56,178 bases of DNA from Gardnerella vaginalis. Its GTDB lineage: Bacteria > Actinomycetota > Actinomycetes > Actinomycetales > Bifidobacteriaceae. This document shows, piece by piece, positions 11,176-20,262 of this stretch. The notes beneath the pieces were generated by a model, which was not told the origin of the DNA, did no database searches, and saw only the letters and a program-made list of their open reading frames with translations. The stretch covers positions 139,804-195,981 of the forward strand of contig NZ_KQ961872.1 of the NCBI RefSeq assembly GCF_001563665.1. Direction: 5' to 3'. Made by a program: the position numbers and the translations under genes. Position 1 is the first letter of the stretch; each line of letters opens with the position of its first letter.

Positions 11176-12207
11176 TCAATAAAGCAAAATAGACAAACGA
11201 CGGCGAGCACGTTTCAGACGCTCATCATCCGCTGGAAGCATTGCAAAATACTCAAGCATTCTAGAGCGAACAGTATCAAAATCATTGCGATGCGTAGCAA
11301 CTAGAAAATCAAGCAATCTGTCAAAAGCATCTTCAATATGGCCATCAATCATATCTACATCCGCTACAGCAAGCTGAGTATTAACATCATCAGGATTATC
11401 ACCAGCAGATTTACGAACTTCAGCAACATTCGTATTCACGTTGCGCGCAAGCAACAAGGCTTTAGCATGCTCACGAGCAGCAAGAATATCATGAGGATCA
11501 GCTTCCATAACCTTAGCATATTCGCGAGCAGAACTCTCATAATCACCTTGTGCTGCAAGCTCATGCGCTTTTTCATGAGCAGGAGGAACTTTTTCAATAG
11601 AACTAGACTCAGACTTACTCTCACTTTCATTACTATCATCTAAAGTAGAATCATCTGAACTCTCTATAAAGGGAGCAGTTCCAGCAACTCCAGATTGTTC
11701 TGCAACCTGAACAAGTTTGGGCAAAATTACTGTGCAAATTTGTTGCATTTCCTCATCGCTTGGTAAACCATTCACAATTGGCATTGGTCTTCCGCCAACC
11801 AAACCATATATTGAAGGAAGCTCACGAGCGCGCAATGCCTGAACAATATTAGGACTTTCATCCGCGTCAATACGAGCTAATTGCATACGACCATCAAGAG
11901 AATTTACTGCATCAGCTAATTTTTGAGCTACTTCATAACAGCTTTCATCGCTATGCTGCCAAAGAAGAAGAACAATAGGGAAGCTAACAGAAGTTTGAAC
12001 CATCGATTGGAACGATTGCTCATTTACATCAATAACGTATCCGCCAGCTTTTGGAGCAGATCCAGCATTATTTACAGAAGAAGATTCCGCTGCCCTAGCA
12101 GCTTGCTTAGCTTGAGCTTCAACACGGCGCTTAACTGACTCTAAGTCTACTGCTCCAGCAAGGGAAAATACTCCAGGATTCATGTTCTGCGATTGTTCAT
12201 TCGCCAT
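11176..12207 (-). CDS. Thioredoxin-like/TPR protein, CnoX (YbbN) type
   Basis: A 343-residue cytosolic protein. After a disordered Ala/Ser region, a thioredoxin-fold domain spans about residues 55-175 (FPIVLLLWQHSDESCYEVAQKL, then LARIDADESPNIVQALRA and the cis-Pro segment ELPSIYGLVGGRP). The redox CxxC is missing: the active-site position reads SDESC. C-terminal TPR-like helices follow (HELAAQGDYESSAREYAKVM). This layout matches co-chaperone CnoX-type proteins that bind clients rather than reduce disulfides. Between the two domains is a Ser/Glu-rich linker. Ribosome-binding site GAGG, 8 bp before ATG. Confidence 0.8.
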   Translation of the reverse strand: MANEQSQNMNPGVFSLAGAVDLESVKRRVEAQAKQAARAAESSSVNNAGSAPKAGGYVIDVNEQSFQSMVQTSVSFPIVLLLWQHSDESCYEVAQKLADAVNSLDGRMQLARIDADESPNIVQALRARELPSIYGLVGGRPMPIVNGLPSDEEMQQICTVILPKLVQVAEQSGVAGTAPFIESSDDSTLDDSNESESKSESSSIEKVPPAHEKAHELAAQGDYESSAREYAKVMEADPHDILAAREHAKALLLARNVNTNVAEVRKSAGDNPDDVNTQLAVADVDMIDGHIEDAFDRLLDFLVATHRNDFDTVRSRMLEYFAMLPADDERLKRARRRLSILLY

Positions 12208-12356
12208 ATTATTTGCCTCATTTTCAATTCACAGTACTTATATCACAGTACTTATATCACACACTCACGCATAAAAGCGAGATAAAGTGAGATAAAATCT
12301 GGATAAGCGCTATAAAATCTCAATAATCTCAATAGACCTCAACAAACCTCAACAAT

Positions 12357-13415
12357 CTAAAGTGCTTCTACTTTAATCGGCTGACGTTCAGCACCAACAG
12401 GAGTAATTTTCATATTTGATCCAGCGTGAGGAATAACCAAAGCAATAACATTAACGTACGTAACGCGCATCGTTGATTTTGCAGGAGAATCTCCAAAAAG
12501 CGCTTTTTCTTCATCTGAAGCAGGTCGCGATTCTCTTCCCTCTCCAGCTTTGCGAATCCACACAGAATCAATTCTTGCAACCACTAGATCATTGCCGTCA
12601 GTAGAACGCATAACGCTAATATCACCTAAAGCAGGCGAAAAAGTTTGCTCCTGAGTACCTTTATTACGCTCCATACCTTCCTGAACTGTTTTCGAAAGCT
12701 CGTTTAACTTTTGACGTAAATAATCATTTGAAAAACGGTTAGCAAACTTACTTTTATCTCCATGTTGCAAAACATCTGCATAAGCTACAACAGCATCTCG
12801 AGGTGTCATAACTAATCCAGAATCATTATCTTTGCCCATTGAAGATCCTATAGAAGGCACTGCAAACTTAGGTAGATGCACTCCTGGGAACAATCGCGAA
12901 ACAGCCCATAATTTGTAATTTGCGCGAGCGCGATCCTGACGAAAAACTAGAAGACGCTTAGACTGCTGATCTTTAGTCGTTGTTGTAATAGTCATAATAT
13001 CTCGCGGCCAAGCAGGATTTACAGGAATGATTGTTTGAGCAACTTCACGAGGAATAGTTGTTTTAGGATCTAATTTTCCTGTTTTACTAGCAACAGTAAG
13101 CTCACTGGTTCGCACAGCCAACTCAGGACCACTCAAATATGAATCTAAACCTTCTACTTTTTTCTCATCATTAGCACGTTCTAAAGCACGCAAAATTCTA
13201 AGACGTATGTCTTTCTCTTTAATCATCATAACGTCAGGCTGCTCTTTTAAGACTTGACTTTCAACAGGCTTAGGAACTTGACCGTCACAAGCAGAAAGAC
13301 TTAAAGTAACACCAAAAACTAAAGAAGAAGTAATAATAGAAATAAAAGTTCTAATAATTGATTTACGCATAATATTTTTATCTATCTGCTTATTCTTGTG
13401 TTTATTATTATGCAT
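12357..13415 (-). CDS. Predicted lipoprotein of unknown function
   Basis: About 352 residues. A basic N-terminus, a hydrophobic stretch and a lipobox LSAC (Cys about 43) predict an exported lipoprotein. The ATG was chosen because GGGGAG lies 9 bp upstream; a TTG two codons earlier is possible. No domain was recognised. The body includes VAYADVLQHGDKSKF and a C-terminal beta-rich part. Its start overlaps the promoter-proximal end of the operon: the upstream membrane-protein gene stops 6 bp before it, so the two are probably translated from one message and may act together at the envelope. Confidence 0.7.
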   Translation of the reverse strand: MHNNKHKNKQIDKNIMRKSIIRTFISIITSSLVFGVTLSLSACDGQVPKPVESQVLKEQPDVMMIKEKDIRLRILRALERANDEKKVEGLDSYLSGPELAVRTSELTVASKTGKLDPKTTIPREVAQTIIPVNPAWPRDIMTITTTTKDQQSKRLLVFRQDRARANYKLWAVSRLFPGVHLPKFAVPSIGSSMGKDNDSGLVMTPRDAVVAYADVLQHGDKSKFANRFSNDYLRQKLNELSKTVQEGMERNKGTQEQTFSPALGDISVMRSTDGNDLVVARIDSVWIRKAGEGRESRPASDEEKALFGDSPAKSTMRVTYVNVIALVIPHAGSNMKITPVGAERQPIKVEAL

Positions 13416-13421
13416 ATTCAA

Positions 13422-15182
13422 CTACTCCCCATCATTTTCTGATGAATTGCGGTTTTTGAAGTTATTTTTACGAATCTTACGATATCTATCGTTGACTTGA
13501 GCCTTCTCTTGACGTGAACGCTTACGACCGTGCTCATTCTTATTGCCAATATTTCCGCCATTGCCGCGCAATCCGCTCAGCTGACGTTTTCTTCCGCGCG
13601 AACGCGAACTGCGAGATTTACCAGAATCATAATCGCTTATATCTTCACTAGTAGCATCACTAATTTCAGAATCAAAGTCACCATTGATTTGAGAATTGTG
13701 AGTATCTGAAGAATCCGAAATGTCACTAGAAACATCGCTATCATACACATCTGACTCATACTCACCTAAATCACTAGCCTCTCGCGCATTAGCATCTTCG
13801 CGATTTTCGCGATCAGAATCATTGATAACGCTACTACTACTTGACATAACACTTAAATCAGCATTATCAACTAATTTGCGAACAGCATTCTTACTCGAAT
13901 TGCCATATGATTCCTGTGCTAAGCGAGCAAAATAAGATTGCAATTCATCTCTACTTATTACTGCTGTTTCATCTGTAAAATCAGAAGATTTAATATTTGC
14001 ATAGCTTTCTTTTGACTTGCTTGTTGAAGACGAATTATCATCTCGAATAACTACTGAATACTTCTGCTCATTATTCTGATTTGAAATATTCTCTTTATTC
14101 TTCTTACGAGCATGAACACCATGACGAGCATGAGATGAAGAAGACTTACGCTTATGATGCGAGCCAAATAATTCCGCGAACGTTCCAGCAAACGCTTCAA
14201 TAATACTCACTTCTACACGTTTATTATTAGATTCTGCTTCCAAAAGCATAGAACGACTTGCAATCAACCGCTTATTACGACGACGATGAGGCGACATAGC
14301 AAACACTGTTGCAGAAAGAGCTGCCATAATCAGCAACAACGCTCCTACGAAATAAAGAGGAGTGGCAAAATCTGGAATGGTATGCCTACGCCAACGCATT
14401 TCAACATATGCATTCTTCGCATTATCACCTAAATCAATAAGAAAAACTCGCCTAGCTAATTGCGAGCGCAACGCTGTAGACTGAGAGGAACTGCTGCCGG
14501 CATCATTTTTAGTTCCTTCTGAAATATTCAATCCATTCTCATCACGCTTACCAGATTCCGTATGCATATAAGCATCAGGGTGAGTTTGCACAAAATCAGA
14601 AAGATTAACAGATAATCGAGCCAACCCCAATTGACAAGTGCTTGAAGCCCATAAATCTGATTTATTAAAAGGCACACTTTGATTTGAATTAGTGTCAGAA
14701 TTTACACCAGAATTAGAAGAACCGTCAGAATTAGAAGAACCGTTCAAAGAATTTTTATTCTCAGCAGAATCTTCTTTATCCAAAACAGGATCCTTTTTAC
14801 CTTCTGCTTCTTGAGATACAGACGAAAGTCTATTCCAATCTTTCAAACCGGTAATTCTCGCAACAGGATATCCAGAAACCCATCCGTGCGCATCTTTAGC
14901 TAACGCAAGCGCAATACAAACTGGTTTCCTAGAACCTTCTACAGCAACGTCAATACGAACATGATTATCTACCATATTCATAACGCCAGGATCAGTTATA
15001 ATATAACGCTTATCAATTATATGATCGTAAGCATTTATGATTGAATCTGGCTTCCAAATAGTTGAATTAAGCACTCCTAAAGCAATACTTATTATGGCAA
15101 GTATTACGAAAAGAGGAGTCACAATCCCACGCATAATTTTAGCGCGCATTGTTGTTCTTTGCATAGATCTCTTTTCTTTCAT
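13422..15182 (-). CDS. Membrane protein with Ser/Asp-rich cytoplasmic tail
   Basis: About 586 residues and no recognised family. A transmembrane helix lies near the N-terminus (IVTPLFVILAIISIALGVL) and a second at about residue 275 (PLYFVGALLLIMAALSATV), with an extracellular domain between them. The rest is a long cytoplasmic tail, Ser/Asp-rich (SDVSSDISDSSDTHNSQ) and then very basic (GRKRQLSGLRG, RKIRKNNFKNRN). The ATG with GGGA 6 bp upstream was preferred over one four codons earlier. It is followed by the lipoprotein gene. Confidence 0.65.
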   Translation of the reverse strand: MKEKRSMQRTTMRAKIMRGIVTPLFVILAIISIALGVLNSTIWKPDSIINAYDHIIDKRYIITDPGVMNMVDNHVRIDVAVEGSRKPVCIALALAKDAHGWVSGYPVARITGLKDWNRLSSVSQEAEGKKDPVLDKEDSAENKNSLNGSSNSDGSSNSGVNSDTNSNQSVPFNKSDLWASSTCQLGLARLSVNLSDFVQTHPDAYMHTESGKRDENGLNISEGTKNDAGSSSSQSTALRSQLARRVFLIDLGDNAKNAYVEMRWRRHTIPDFATPLYFVGALLLIMAALSATVFAMSPHRRRNKRLIASRSMLLEAESNNKRVEVSIIEAFAGTFAELFGSHHKRKSSSSHARHGVHARKKNKENISNQNNEQKYSVVIRDDNSSSTSKSKESYANIKSSDFTDETAVISRDELQSYFARLAQESYGNSSKNAVRKLVDNADLSVMSSSSSVINDSDRENREDANAREASDLGEYESDVYDSDVSSDISDSSDTHNSQINGDFDSEISDATSEDISDYDSGKSRSSRSRGRKRQLSGLRGNGGNIGNKNEHGRKRSRQEKAQVNDRYRKIRKNNFKNRNSSENDGE

Positions 15183-15280
15183 AAATAATCCCATAATTGC
15201 ATATCGCTTCTATTAAATTGCATATCACTTCTATTCTACTAGCTTTTCTTATTAAGTGCATTTCTAGTTTTTTATATATC

Positions 15281-15310
15281 AAATCAACATAAATCAACAT
15301 AAATCAACAT
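15281..15310. repeat. Tandem 10-bp repeat upstream of the FKBP gene
   Basis: AAATCAACAT is present three times in exact tandem, with a further partial copy at 15323-15332. It lies 40-70 bp upstream of the FKBP start codon, in the likely promoter zone. Confidence 0.8.
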
Positions 15311-15352
15311 AAAACCAGAATAAAATCAACATCACGCGGTAGTCTGAACCTT

Positions 15353-16333
15353 ATGAAAAAAACTAGTTTTATAAAAAAATCTTTTCTAGTACGCGCAACG
15401 GCAATTTTAAGCGCTATTATTATGTGCGCTGGATTAGCATCATGTGGCGATGAAGAAGGAAGTCAGTCTGACCCTAAAGCAGACGCAGCTGGAATGCACG
15501 TAATGTCCGGAGTGAGCGCAGAAGGCGAATTAGGCAAGATGCCTAAAGTAACATTTAATACTCCTTTTAATGTTGAGAAAAATTCATATGCAATTTTGCA
15601 ACAAGGAAACGGCGCAAAGATTGAAGAAGGCGACCGAGTTTGCACTCAAGGAACAATTTATTCAGCAAAAGACGGCAAAGAATTGATGAGCACTTGGAAG
15701 AAAAAAGATTCTCAAGATTGCTCATTGGTAGTAAATAAAAACCAAACAAATCCTCAATATTATGCTCTTCTAAAGGGAAGAAAATTAAATAGCACAATCG
15801 CATTCGGCGTTAAAAGCGAGGGTAAAAATCCTTCTTATCTTATAGTTCTTACACTCGTATCTAAGAGTAAACTATTAACTAAGGCTTCAGGGAAAAAAGT
15901 CACTGATATACCTAGCAATTTACCAAAAGTAACTCTTGATAAATCTGGAGCTCCATCATTAGATAAAAATAACTACGTTCCAGATGGCAAGCTTGTTTCT
16001 CAAACTTTGATTGAAGGAACTGGAAAAACAGTGACTGATAAAAGCACTGTCACTGCTCATTACAGCGGTTGGACTACAGACAAAGACGGCAAGCTAGTTC
16101 AGTTTGATTCATCTTGGAAACGAGGGGCACCTGCAGATTTCTCTTTAAATGGTCAAGTGATTTCTGGATGGACAAAAGGCTTAGCAGGAAAGAAAGTCGG
16201 GTCGCAAGTGCTTCTTATCGTTCCTCCAGATGAAGGCTATGGAAAAGAAGATAAAAAGGATGCGAACGGAAAAGTAACAATTCCTGCAAACTCCACTCTT
16301 TACTTCGTTGTGGATATTCTTTACGCTTCCTGA
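15353..16333 (+). CDS. FKBP-type peptidyl-prolyl isomerase lipoprotein
   Basis: 326 residues. The signal peptide has a lipobox ending at C31 (CAGLASC). The C-terminal FKBP domain (about residues 214-326) has the usual VTAHYSGW, FDSSWKRGAPADFSL, VISGWTKGLAGKKVGSQVLLIVPP and YGKEDK segments. The middle part (about 85-180) resembles a degenerate second FKBP fold. It presumably assists folding of secreted proteins outside the membrane. It stands alone on the plus strand. Confidence 0.88.
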   Translation: MKKTSFIKKSFLVRATAILSAIIMCAGLASCGDEEGSQSDPKADAAGMHVMSGVSAEGELGKMPKVTFNTPFNVEKNSYAILQQGNGAKIEEGDRVCTQGTIYSAKDGKELMSTWKKKDSQDCSLVVNKNQTNPQYYALLKGRKLNSTIAFGVKSEGKNPSYLIVLTLVSKSKLLTKASGKKVTDIPSNLPKVTLDKSGAPSLDKNNYVPDGKLVSQTLIEGTGKTVTDKSTVTAHYSGWTTDKDGKLVQFDSSWKRGAPADFSLNGQVISGWTKGLAGKKVGSQVLLIVPPDEGYGKEDKKDANGKVTIPANSTLYFVVDILYAS

Positions 16334-16400
16334 TTTTGTGACTTTAGATATTAAAGTAAATAAGTAAATAATTAAAAAAGTAAATAATTAAATAAAAAAT

Positions 16401-16462
16401 AAATTGAGGTACCTTAAAAGTTTTTGGTCTATAGATCAAAGTTTTTAAGATACCTCAATTTT
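16401..16462 (-). terminator. Terminator, best on the minus strand (usable in both directions)
   Basis: A 19-bp stem has arms at 16401-16419 and 16442-16460. The one odd pair is U-G in the minus-strand RNA but C-A in the plus-strand RNA, and the minus strand continues with a long T-rich run. It closes the ABC operon that ends at 16488 and may also stop the FKBP transcript. Confidence 0.8.
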
Positions 16463-16487
16463 TAACAATTAACAAACAATTAACGAT

Positions 16488-17462
16488 TTAAATATCGCGA
16501 TGCTTTTCAATTACGTAGCCAATTACGTACATAACTACGCCCCAAGCGAGAACCACTAAACCGGACTGCCACCATGTGAAAACATATGCGTTTGGTGGAA
16601 GTTGCAGCCCAGAATTAGCGGAGGCTCCTAAGAATTGGCTTACAGCACTGCCTGGCAAAATCTGAATAAGTATTGAAGTCCACTTCGCAAAATTGCTTGC
16701 AAGCATAATAATGCTAACAATGGTCTGCAGAATCACCACGGCTCCAATAACGCACATAATTCCGCCAGCAGTTGACTTGCAAATCATGCCAAAACCGTAG
16801 GCCATTGCTGACACAACAACCATAATTGCAGGAGAGCCAAGGAACAGAGTAAGCGGCAATTTCCACACGTTGCTTCCCGATAATCCGGAAATGTTATCTC
16901 CCATAAAAGCTAATTCTGCAGCAGCTAGCGAAACTGTCATTGCAATAAGTTGGGCTACAAAAACGTAGATTGCAACCGCAACAAATTTAGCCGTAAAGAA
17001 CATACCCCTTCGAGGTACAGCAGTAAGAGAAGCCTGAATCGAAGTTGTAGAATGCTCCGCGGTTACAGCAAGCACTGCAAAAATTGCCAAAACAATCAAA
17101 GATACAGAAGCAAAGCTAATAACTAAGTGGAAAATGCTTTCTTGCGATGTAATAAGGTCACTTTTATCGCTTGGTCCAACAGTAACTACAGCGCTTGATC
17201 TGCTTTGACTTGTTCCATTTCTACCAGCGTCAACATTAGACAGTGATTTTTGCACAAGCGCGATAATAAAGCTAAAAATTACTGGCAAAGCAACTGTTAA
17301 TGCCATGCACCACCACGTAGATGCAAGACCACGCAACTTAACAATCTCAGATTTAAGCGTGTGCATAAATGTAAGATGCAAGTGCTGAGCGTTCATGCTA
17401 CGGCCGGTTCTGTAAGAATTGTTCGTTTGATATTCAACAGCTTGTCCAATTTGCTCACTCAT
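16488..17462 (-). CDS. ABC-2 type transporter permease
   Basis: 324 residues with about six transmembrane helices and a long cytoplasmic N-terminus. The first helix begins at WWCMALTVALPVIFSF. Between helices 1 and 2 is an external loop of about 40 residues. The start ATG (AAGGAG upstream) overlaps the stop of the ATPase gene by 4 bp. It pairs with that ATPase as an exporter of unknown substrate, resembling the BcrA/B or NatAB class. Confidence 0.85.
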   Translation of the reverse strand: MSEQIGQAVEYQTNNSYRTGRSMNAQHLHLTFMHTLKSEIVKLRGLASTWWCMALTVALPVIFSFIIALVQKSLSNVDAGRNGTSQSRSSAVVTVGPSDKSDLITSQESIFHLVISFASVSLIVLAIFAVLAVTAEHSTTSIQASLTAVPRRGMFFTAKFVAVAIYVFVAQLIAMTVSLAAAELAFMGDNISGLSGSNVWKLPLTLFLGSPAIMVVVSAMAYGFGMICKSTAGGIMCVIGAVVILQTIVSIIMLASNFAKWTSILIQILPGSAVSQFLGASANSGLQLPPNAYVFTWWQSGLVVLAWGVVMYVIGYVIEKHRDI

Positions 17463-18451
17463 TTTACGCTCCTTCCATTTACATATTGCATTCCAGATGA
17501 ATATGTTGCATTTGGTAATGCTCTAGTCACATACTGTTCTTGACCGTGCGTAAGAGCTAAATATGCTTCCTCAAGCGATGCATGCTCTTGATTTAGCTGA
17601 TATACCAAAATTTGATTATCTGCAATTTCGCGCGCAATCTGACTTAGCTCGCATCCTGTTATTCTAAAAAGTTCGCCTTCTTGAACGTCTTGAGGCGTGC
17701 GATTATCTTGCAAAATCCTACATTCTGGATGATTTTGTGTGAGTACTTGCACTAGTTTTTCACCTTCTGGAGTCACAAGTCGCACAGCGTGCTGCGAATG
17801 TGCATCAACAAAATCTTGAACTGTTGTACGCTCCAAAATTTCGCCATGCGCAATAATCACAAGGTTATCTGCAGTAAGCGCGACTTCGCTCATTAAGTGC
17901 GAGCTAAGAAGTATTGCGCGACCTTGACTTGCGTAATACTTGCATAATTCACGAACCCACTTAACGCCTTCCGGATCTAATCCGTTAATTGGCTCATCCA
18001 AAATTAGATTGTGCGGATCCGCTAAAAGCGCTGCAGCAATCGAAAGACGCTGGCTCATGCCCAGCGAGAAAGATCCTGCTTTGCGGGTTTTTACGCTAGT
18101 TAAACCAGTAATATCAATCACTTCATCAACGCGCTTTTTTGATATCCCGTGAGTTAAAGCCAGTGAATACAGGTGATTGTAAGCAGTGCGACCCCTATGA
18201 GCAGACTTTGCGTCAAGAACTGCTCCGACTTCTGTCATCGGGGACGTAAGTTTTGTATAAGGTATGCCATCAATAAGAGAAGTTCCACTATTGGCATGAA
18301 TAAGATTTAAAGCACAACGCATCGTTGTAGATTTACCAGCACCATTAGGACCTAAAAAGCCTGTAACTTTGCCATCTTCAGCTACGAAAGAAATGTCGTT
18401 AAGCGCTGTTTTTGCACCGAAACGCTTTGTAATATGTTGAAATTCTAACAT
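17459..18451 (-). CDS. ABC transporter ATP-binding protein
   Basis: 330 residues. Walker A GPNGAGKST is at 34-42, the signature is FSLGMSQR, and Walker B is LILDEP with the following NGLDPEG. The C-terminal 100 residues are typical of the DrrA/CcmA-like drug or lantibiotic exporter ATPases. It is translationally coupled to the permease. No ribosome-binding site is visible before the ATG, so the transcript may be leaderless or the start uncertain. Confidence 0.88.
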   Translation of the reverse strand: MLEFQHITKRFGAKTALNDISFVAEDGKVTGFLGPNGAGKSTTMRCALNLIHANSGTSLIDGIPYTKLTSPMTEVGAVLDAKSAHRGRTAYNHLYSLALTHGISKKRVDEVIDITGLTSVKTRKAGSFSLGMSQRLSIAAALLADPHNLILDEPINGLDPEGVKWVRELCKYYASQGRAILLSSHLMSEVALTADNLVIIAHGEILERTTVQDFVDAHSQHAVRLVTPEGEKLVQVLTQNHPECRILQDNRTPQDVQEGELFRITGCELSQIAREIADNQILVYQLNQEHASLEEAYLALTHGQEQYVTRALPNATYSSGMQYVNGRSVK

Positions 18452-18574
18452 AAATTAACAATACCACAAATAAAAAAAAATACACATTTTATGCAAGCGT
18501 TTACAAGTACAGTCTATTGCATTTTGTAATGCGATTGTTTATTTGCGATTGTTTATTTATATTCGCTTGTTGTA

Positions 18575-19381
18575 TCAGCAATTTATTGCTGCATGCTGTG
18601 CAATCCACGCGTGCATGGAAACTGCTGCAGCAGCGCCCGCATTTAGCGAGCGCACAGAACCGAATTGCGAAATATAAACAACGTCATCTGCCATTTCTAG
18701 CGCTTTTTTAGAAAGACCTGGACCTTCAGCGCCAAAAAGCATAAGGCAACGTTTAGGGAACTTGTAAGTTTCCATAGCAACAGCACCTGGAATAATATCG
18801 AGCGCTATAACACGCGCATCTTTAGCGTCTTGTTCCTGCAACCTTGCGATTTCTTCAGCTTCTTTATTGCCATCTGCTTGTGCAAGAAGCAAAAGTTGAT
18901 GCGCTTCTTCTGCTTCTTTAAGAATATTTTCTCGCCAATTATTTACTAGAGTTTCAATCGTTGGGCAACACTCAACATACTGATATAACTCTGTCATTAA
19001 CGAGCCTTTACGATTCCATTTATGAGGACCTACTATATACACTTTTCGCGCGCTAAAAGCGTTTGCAGTGCGAACCATAGAACCAATATTGAAATCGTGA
19101 GTCCAATTTTCTACTGCTACTTCAAACTCGTTTCGACCTTTAGCGTCTAAGTCTGATTTAATTGCTTCCACTTTCCAGTATCGATAGCAATCTAAAACGT
19201 TACGCTGGTCACCTTCGTTTAATAATTCAGTGCTAAATCGCACATCATAATTTGGCGATTCTGGATTATCTGGACGAGGCTCATCTGGATGCTCTTGAAC
19301 CCATGGGCCAACACCTATAGGACGGAAAACTGGCTCATCTGAAGCTTTTGCAGCCAAAGTAATTGGGTTTGGTTCGTGCAT
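18575..19381 (-). CDS. TrmH/SpoU-family RNA 2'-O-methyltransferase
   Basis: 268 residues. The three SPOUT motifs are present: NIGSMVRTANAF (about 97-108), LMLFGAEGPGLS and SLNAGAAAAV near the C-terminus, which form the knotted SAM-binding site. An N-terminal extension of about 60 residues is followed by substrate-side helices. An unusually charged insert (KEAEEAHQLLLLAQADGNKE) separates motifs 1 and 2. The target (tRNA or rRNA ribose) cannot be decided. The gap downstream holds a TGCGATTGTTTAT repeat. Confidence 0.85.
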   Translation of the reverse strand: MHEPNPITLAAKASDEPVFRPIGVGPWVQEHPDEPRPDNPESPNYDVRFSTELLNEGDQRNVLDCYRYWKVEAIKSDLDAKGRNEFEVAVENWTHDFNIGSMVRTANAFSARKVYIVGPHKWNRKGSLMTELYQYVECCPTIETLVNNWRENILKEAEEAHQLLLLAQADGNKEAEEIARLQEQDAKDARVIALDIIPGAVAMETYKFPKRCLMLFGAEGPGLSKKALEMADDVVYISQFGSVRSLNAGAAAAVSMHAWIAQHAAINC

Positions 19382-19460
19382 GTAAAATTTCTGCTCCGTA
19401 CTTACAACTAAAAACTAGTGGATTAGCGATTGTAATTCAATGTTTAACAATGCTTAACAA

Positions 19461-20228
19461 CTACTCTTGGCAACCGTCTGTTGCACAATCTCCTGTACAG
19501 CCTGCTTTGCAATGGCCGCCACAGCAATTATCTTTACAACAATGCTCAGTGCAACCATCATGCTCACAATCACCAGTGCACTTAACCTCACAATGGCCAC
19601 CACAGCAATTATCGTTGCAGCAATCTTCATGAGCTGCATTTTCACGTAGTTCTTCTTCATCGAAAGCTTGAACAAATGCCATTTTAGTATTCTCCTCACT
19701 TATTGGATTTAGTAATTGAAGATGTCTATTGCCTTGATTATCCGCATCTACACCACCAATCAATGCAACTATAGCAAGAATTTGAGCACCTTGCTGCTTA
19801 ACAATGCTAAAATCAAGACTTAATTCATTTCCGTGCCTTAAAGTCACAAGAGAAGAAGTTTGAACATACGATTTTTCAGAAAGCCAAGAGTCAAGTAAAA
19901 GTACTCGTTTGCCTTTAATCGATGGACCTTTTGTTGAAGGGAAAACGAAATCCATAACAAATCCGTCTAGTTCAATTCCCTTACGTTCAGCCGCATGAAT
20001 AAGAGCGAAAACCATTGGGACAGCAGCAGCTGTCAATGCGCCAACAGAGTCAACATCTTTGTCTAGCGAATATCCAGCACGCTCAATCGCATCAAAAAGA
20101 ACATCTCCAACAAGCTTAGAGGCATGCTGAGCAAATGTAACAGAAAACAGCTCACTAAAAGGCTTTGCGCTCATATCTGCGCAAAGCATGCGTTTAAGTT
20201 CAGAACGTTCTTCCTGCAATTCCAACAT
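19461..20228 (-). CDS. Phosphoribosyltransferase-like protein with a cysteine-rich tail
   Basis: 255 residues. Residues 1 to about 190 look like an orotate-type phosphoribosyltransferase fold: VGALTAAAVPMVFAL, then GKRVLLLDSWLSEKSY where a PRPP loop (consensus VDDVxTTG) should be; here the acidic pair and TTG are lost, so catalysis is doubtful. The last 53 residues hold 16 cysteines in two 26-27-residue repeats (CCxDNCCGGHCxxxCTGDC). This resembles a metallothionein-like or metal-sensing tail (inference). The start ATG has AAGGAG 7 bp upstream. The parental fold call is moderate; the tail is certain from the sequence. Confidence 0.55.
   Translation of the reverse strand: MLELQEERSELKRMLCADMSAKPFSELFSVTFAQHASKLVGDVLFDAIERAGYSLDKDVDSVGALTAAAVPMVFALIHAAERKGIELDGFVMDFVFPSTKGPSIKGKRVLLLDSWLSEKSYVQTSSLVTLRHGNELSLDFSIVKQQGAQILAIVALIGGVDADNQGNRHLQLLNPISEENTKMAFVQAFDEEELRENAAHEDCCNDNCCGGHCEVKCTGDCEHDGCTEHCCKDNCCGGHCKAGCTGDCATDGCQE
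19464..19622 (-). repeat. Tandem repeat of about 81 bp encoding the cysteine-rich tail
   Basis: Two neighbouring units encode CCNDNCCGGHC... and CCKDNCCGGHC.... They are nearly identical at the DNA level in the CAATGGCC(A/G)CCACAGCAATTATC core, which points to recent duplication. Confidence 0.8.
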
Positions 20229-20262
20229 CGTCACACTCCTTAGCTTTTTACTTAATAATATC

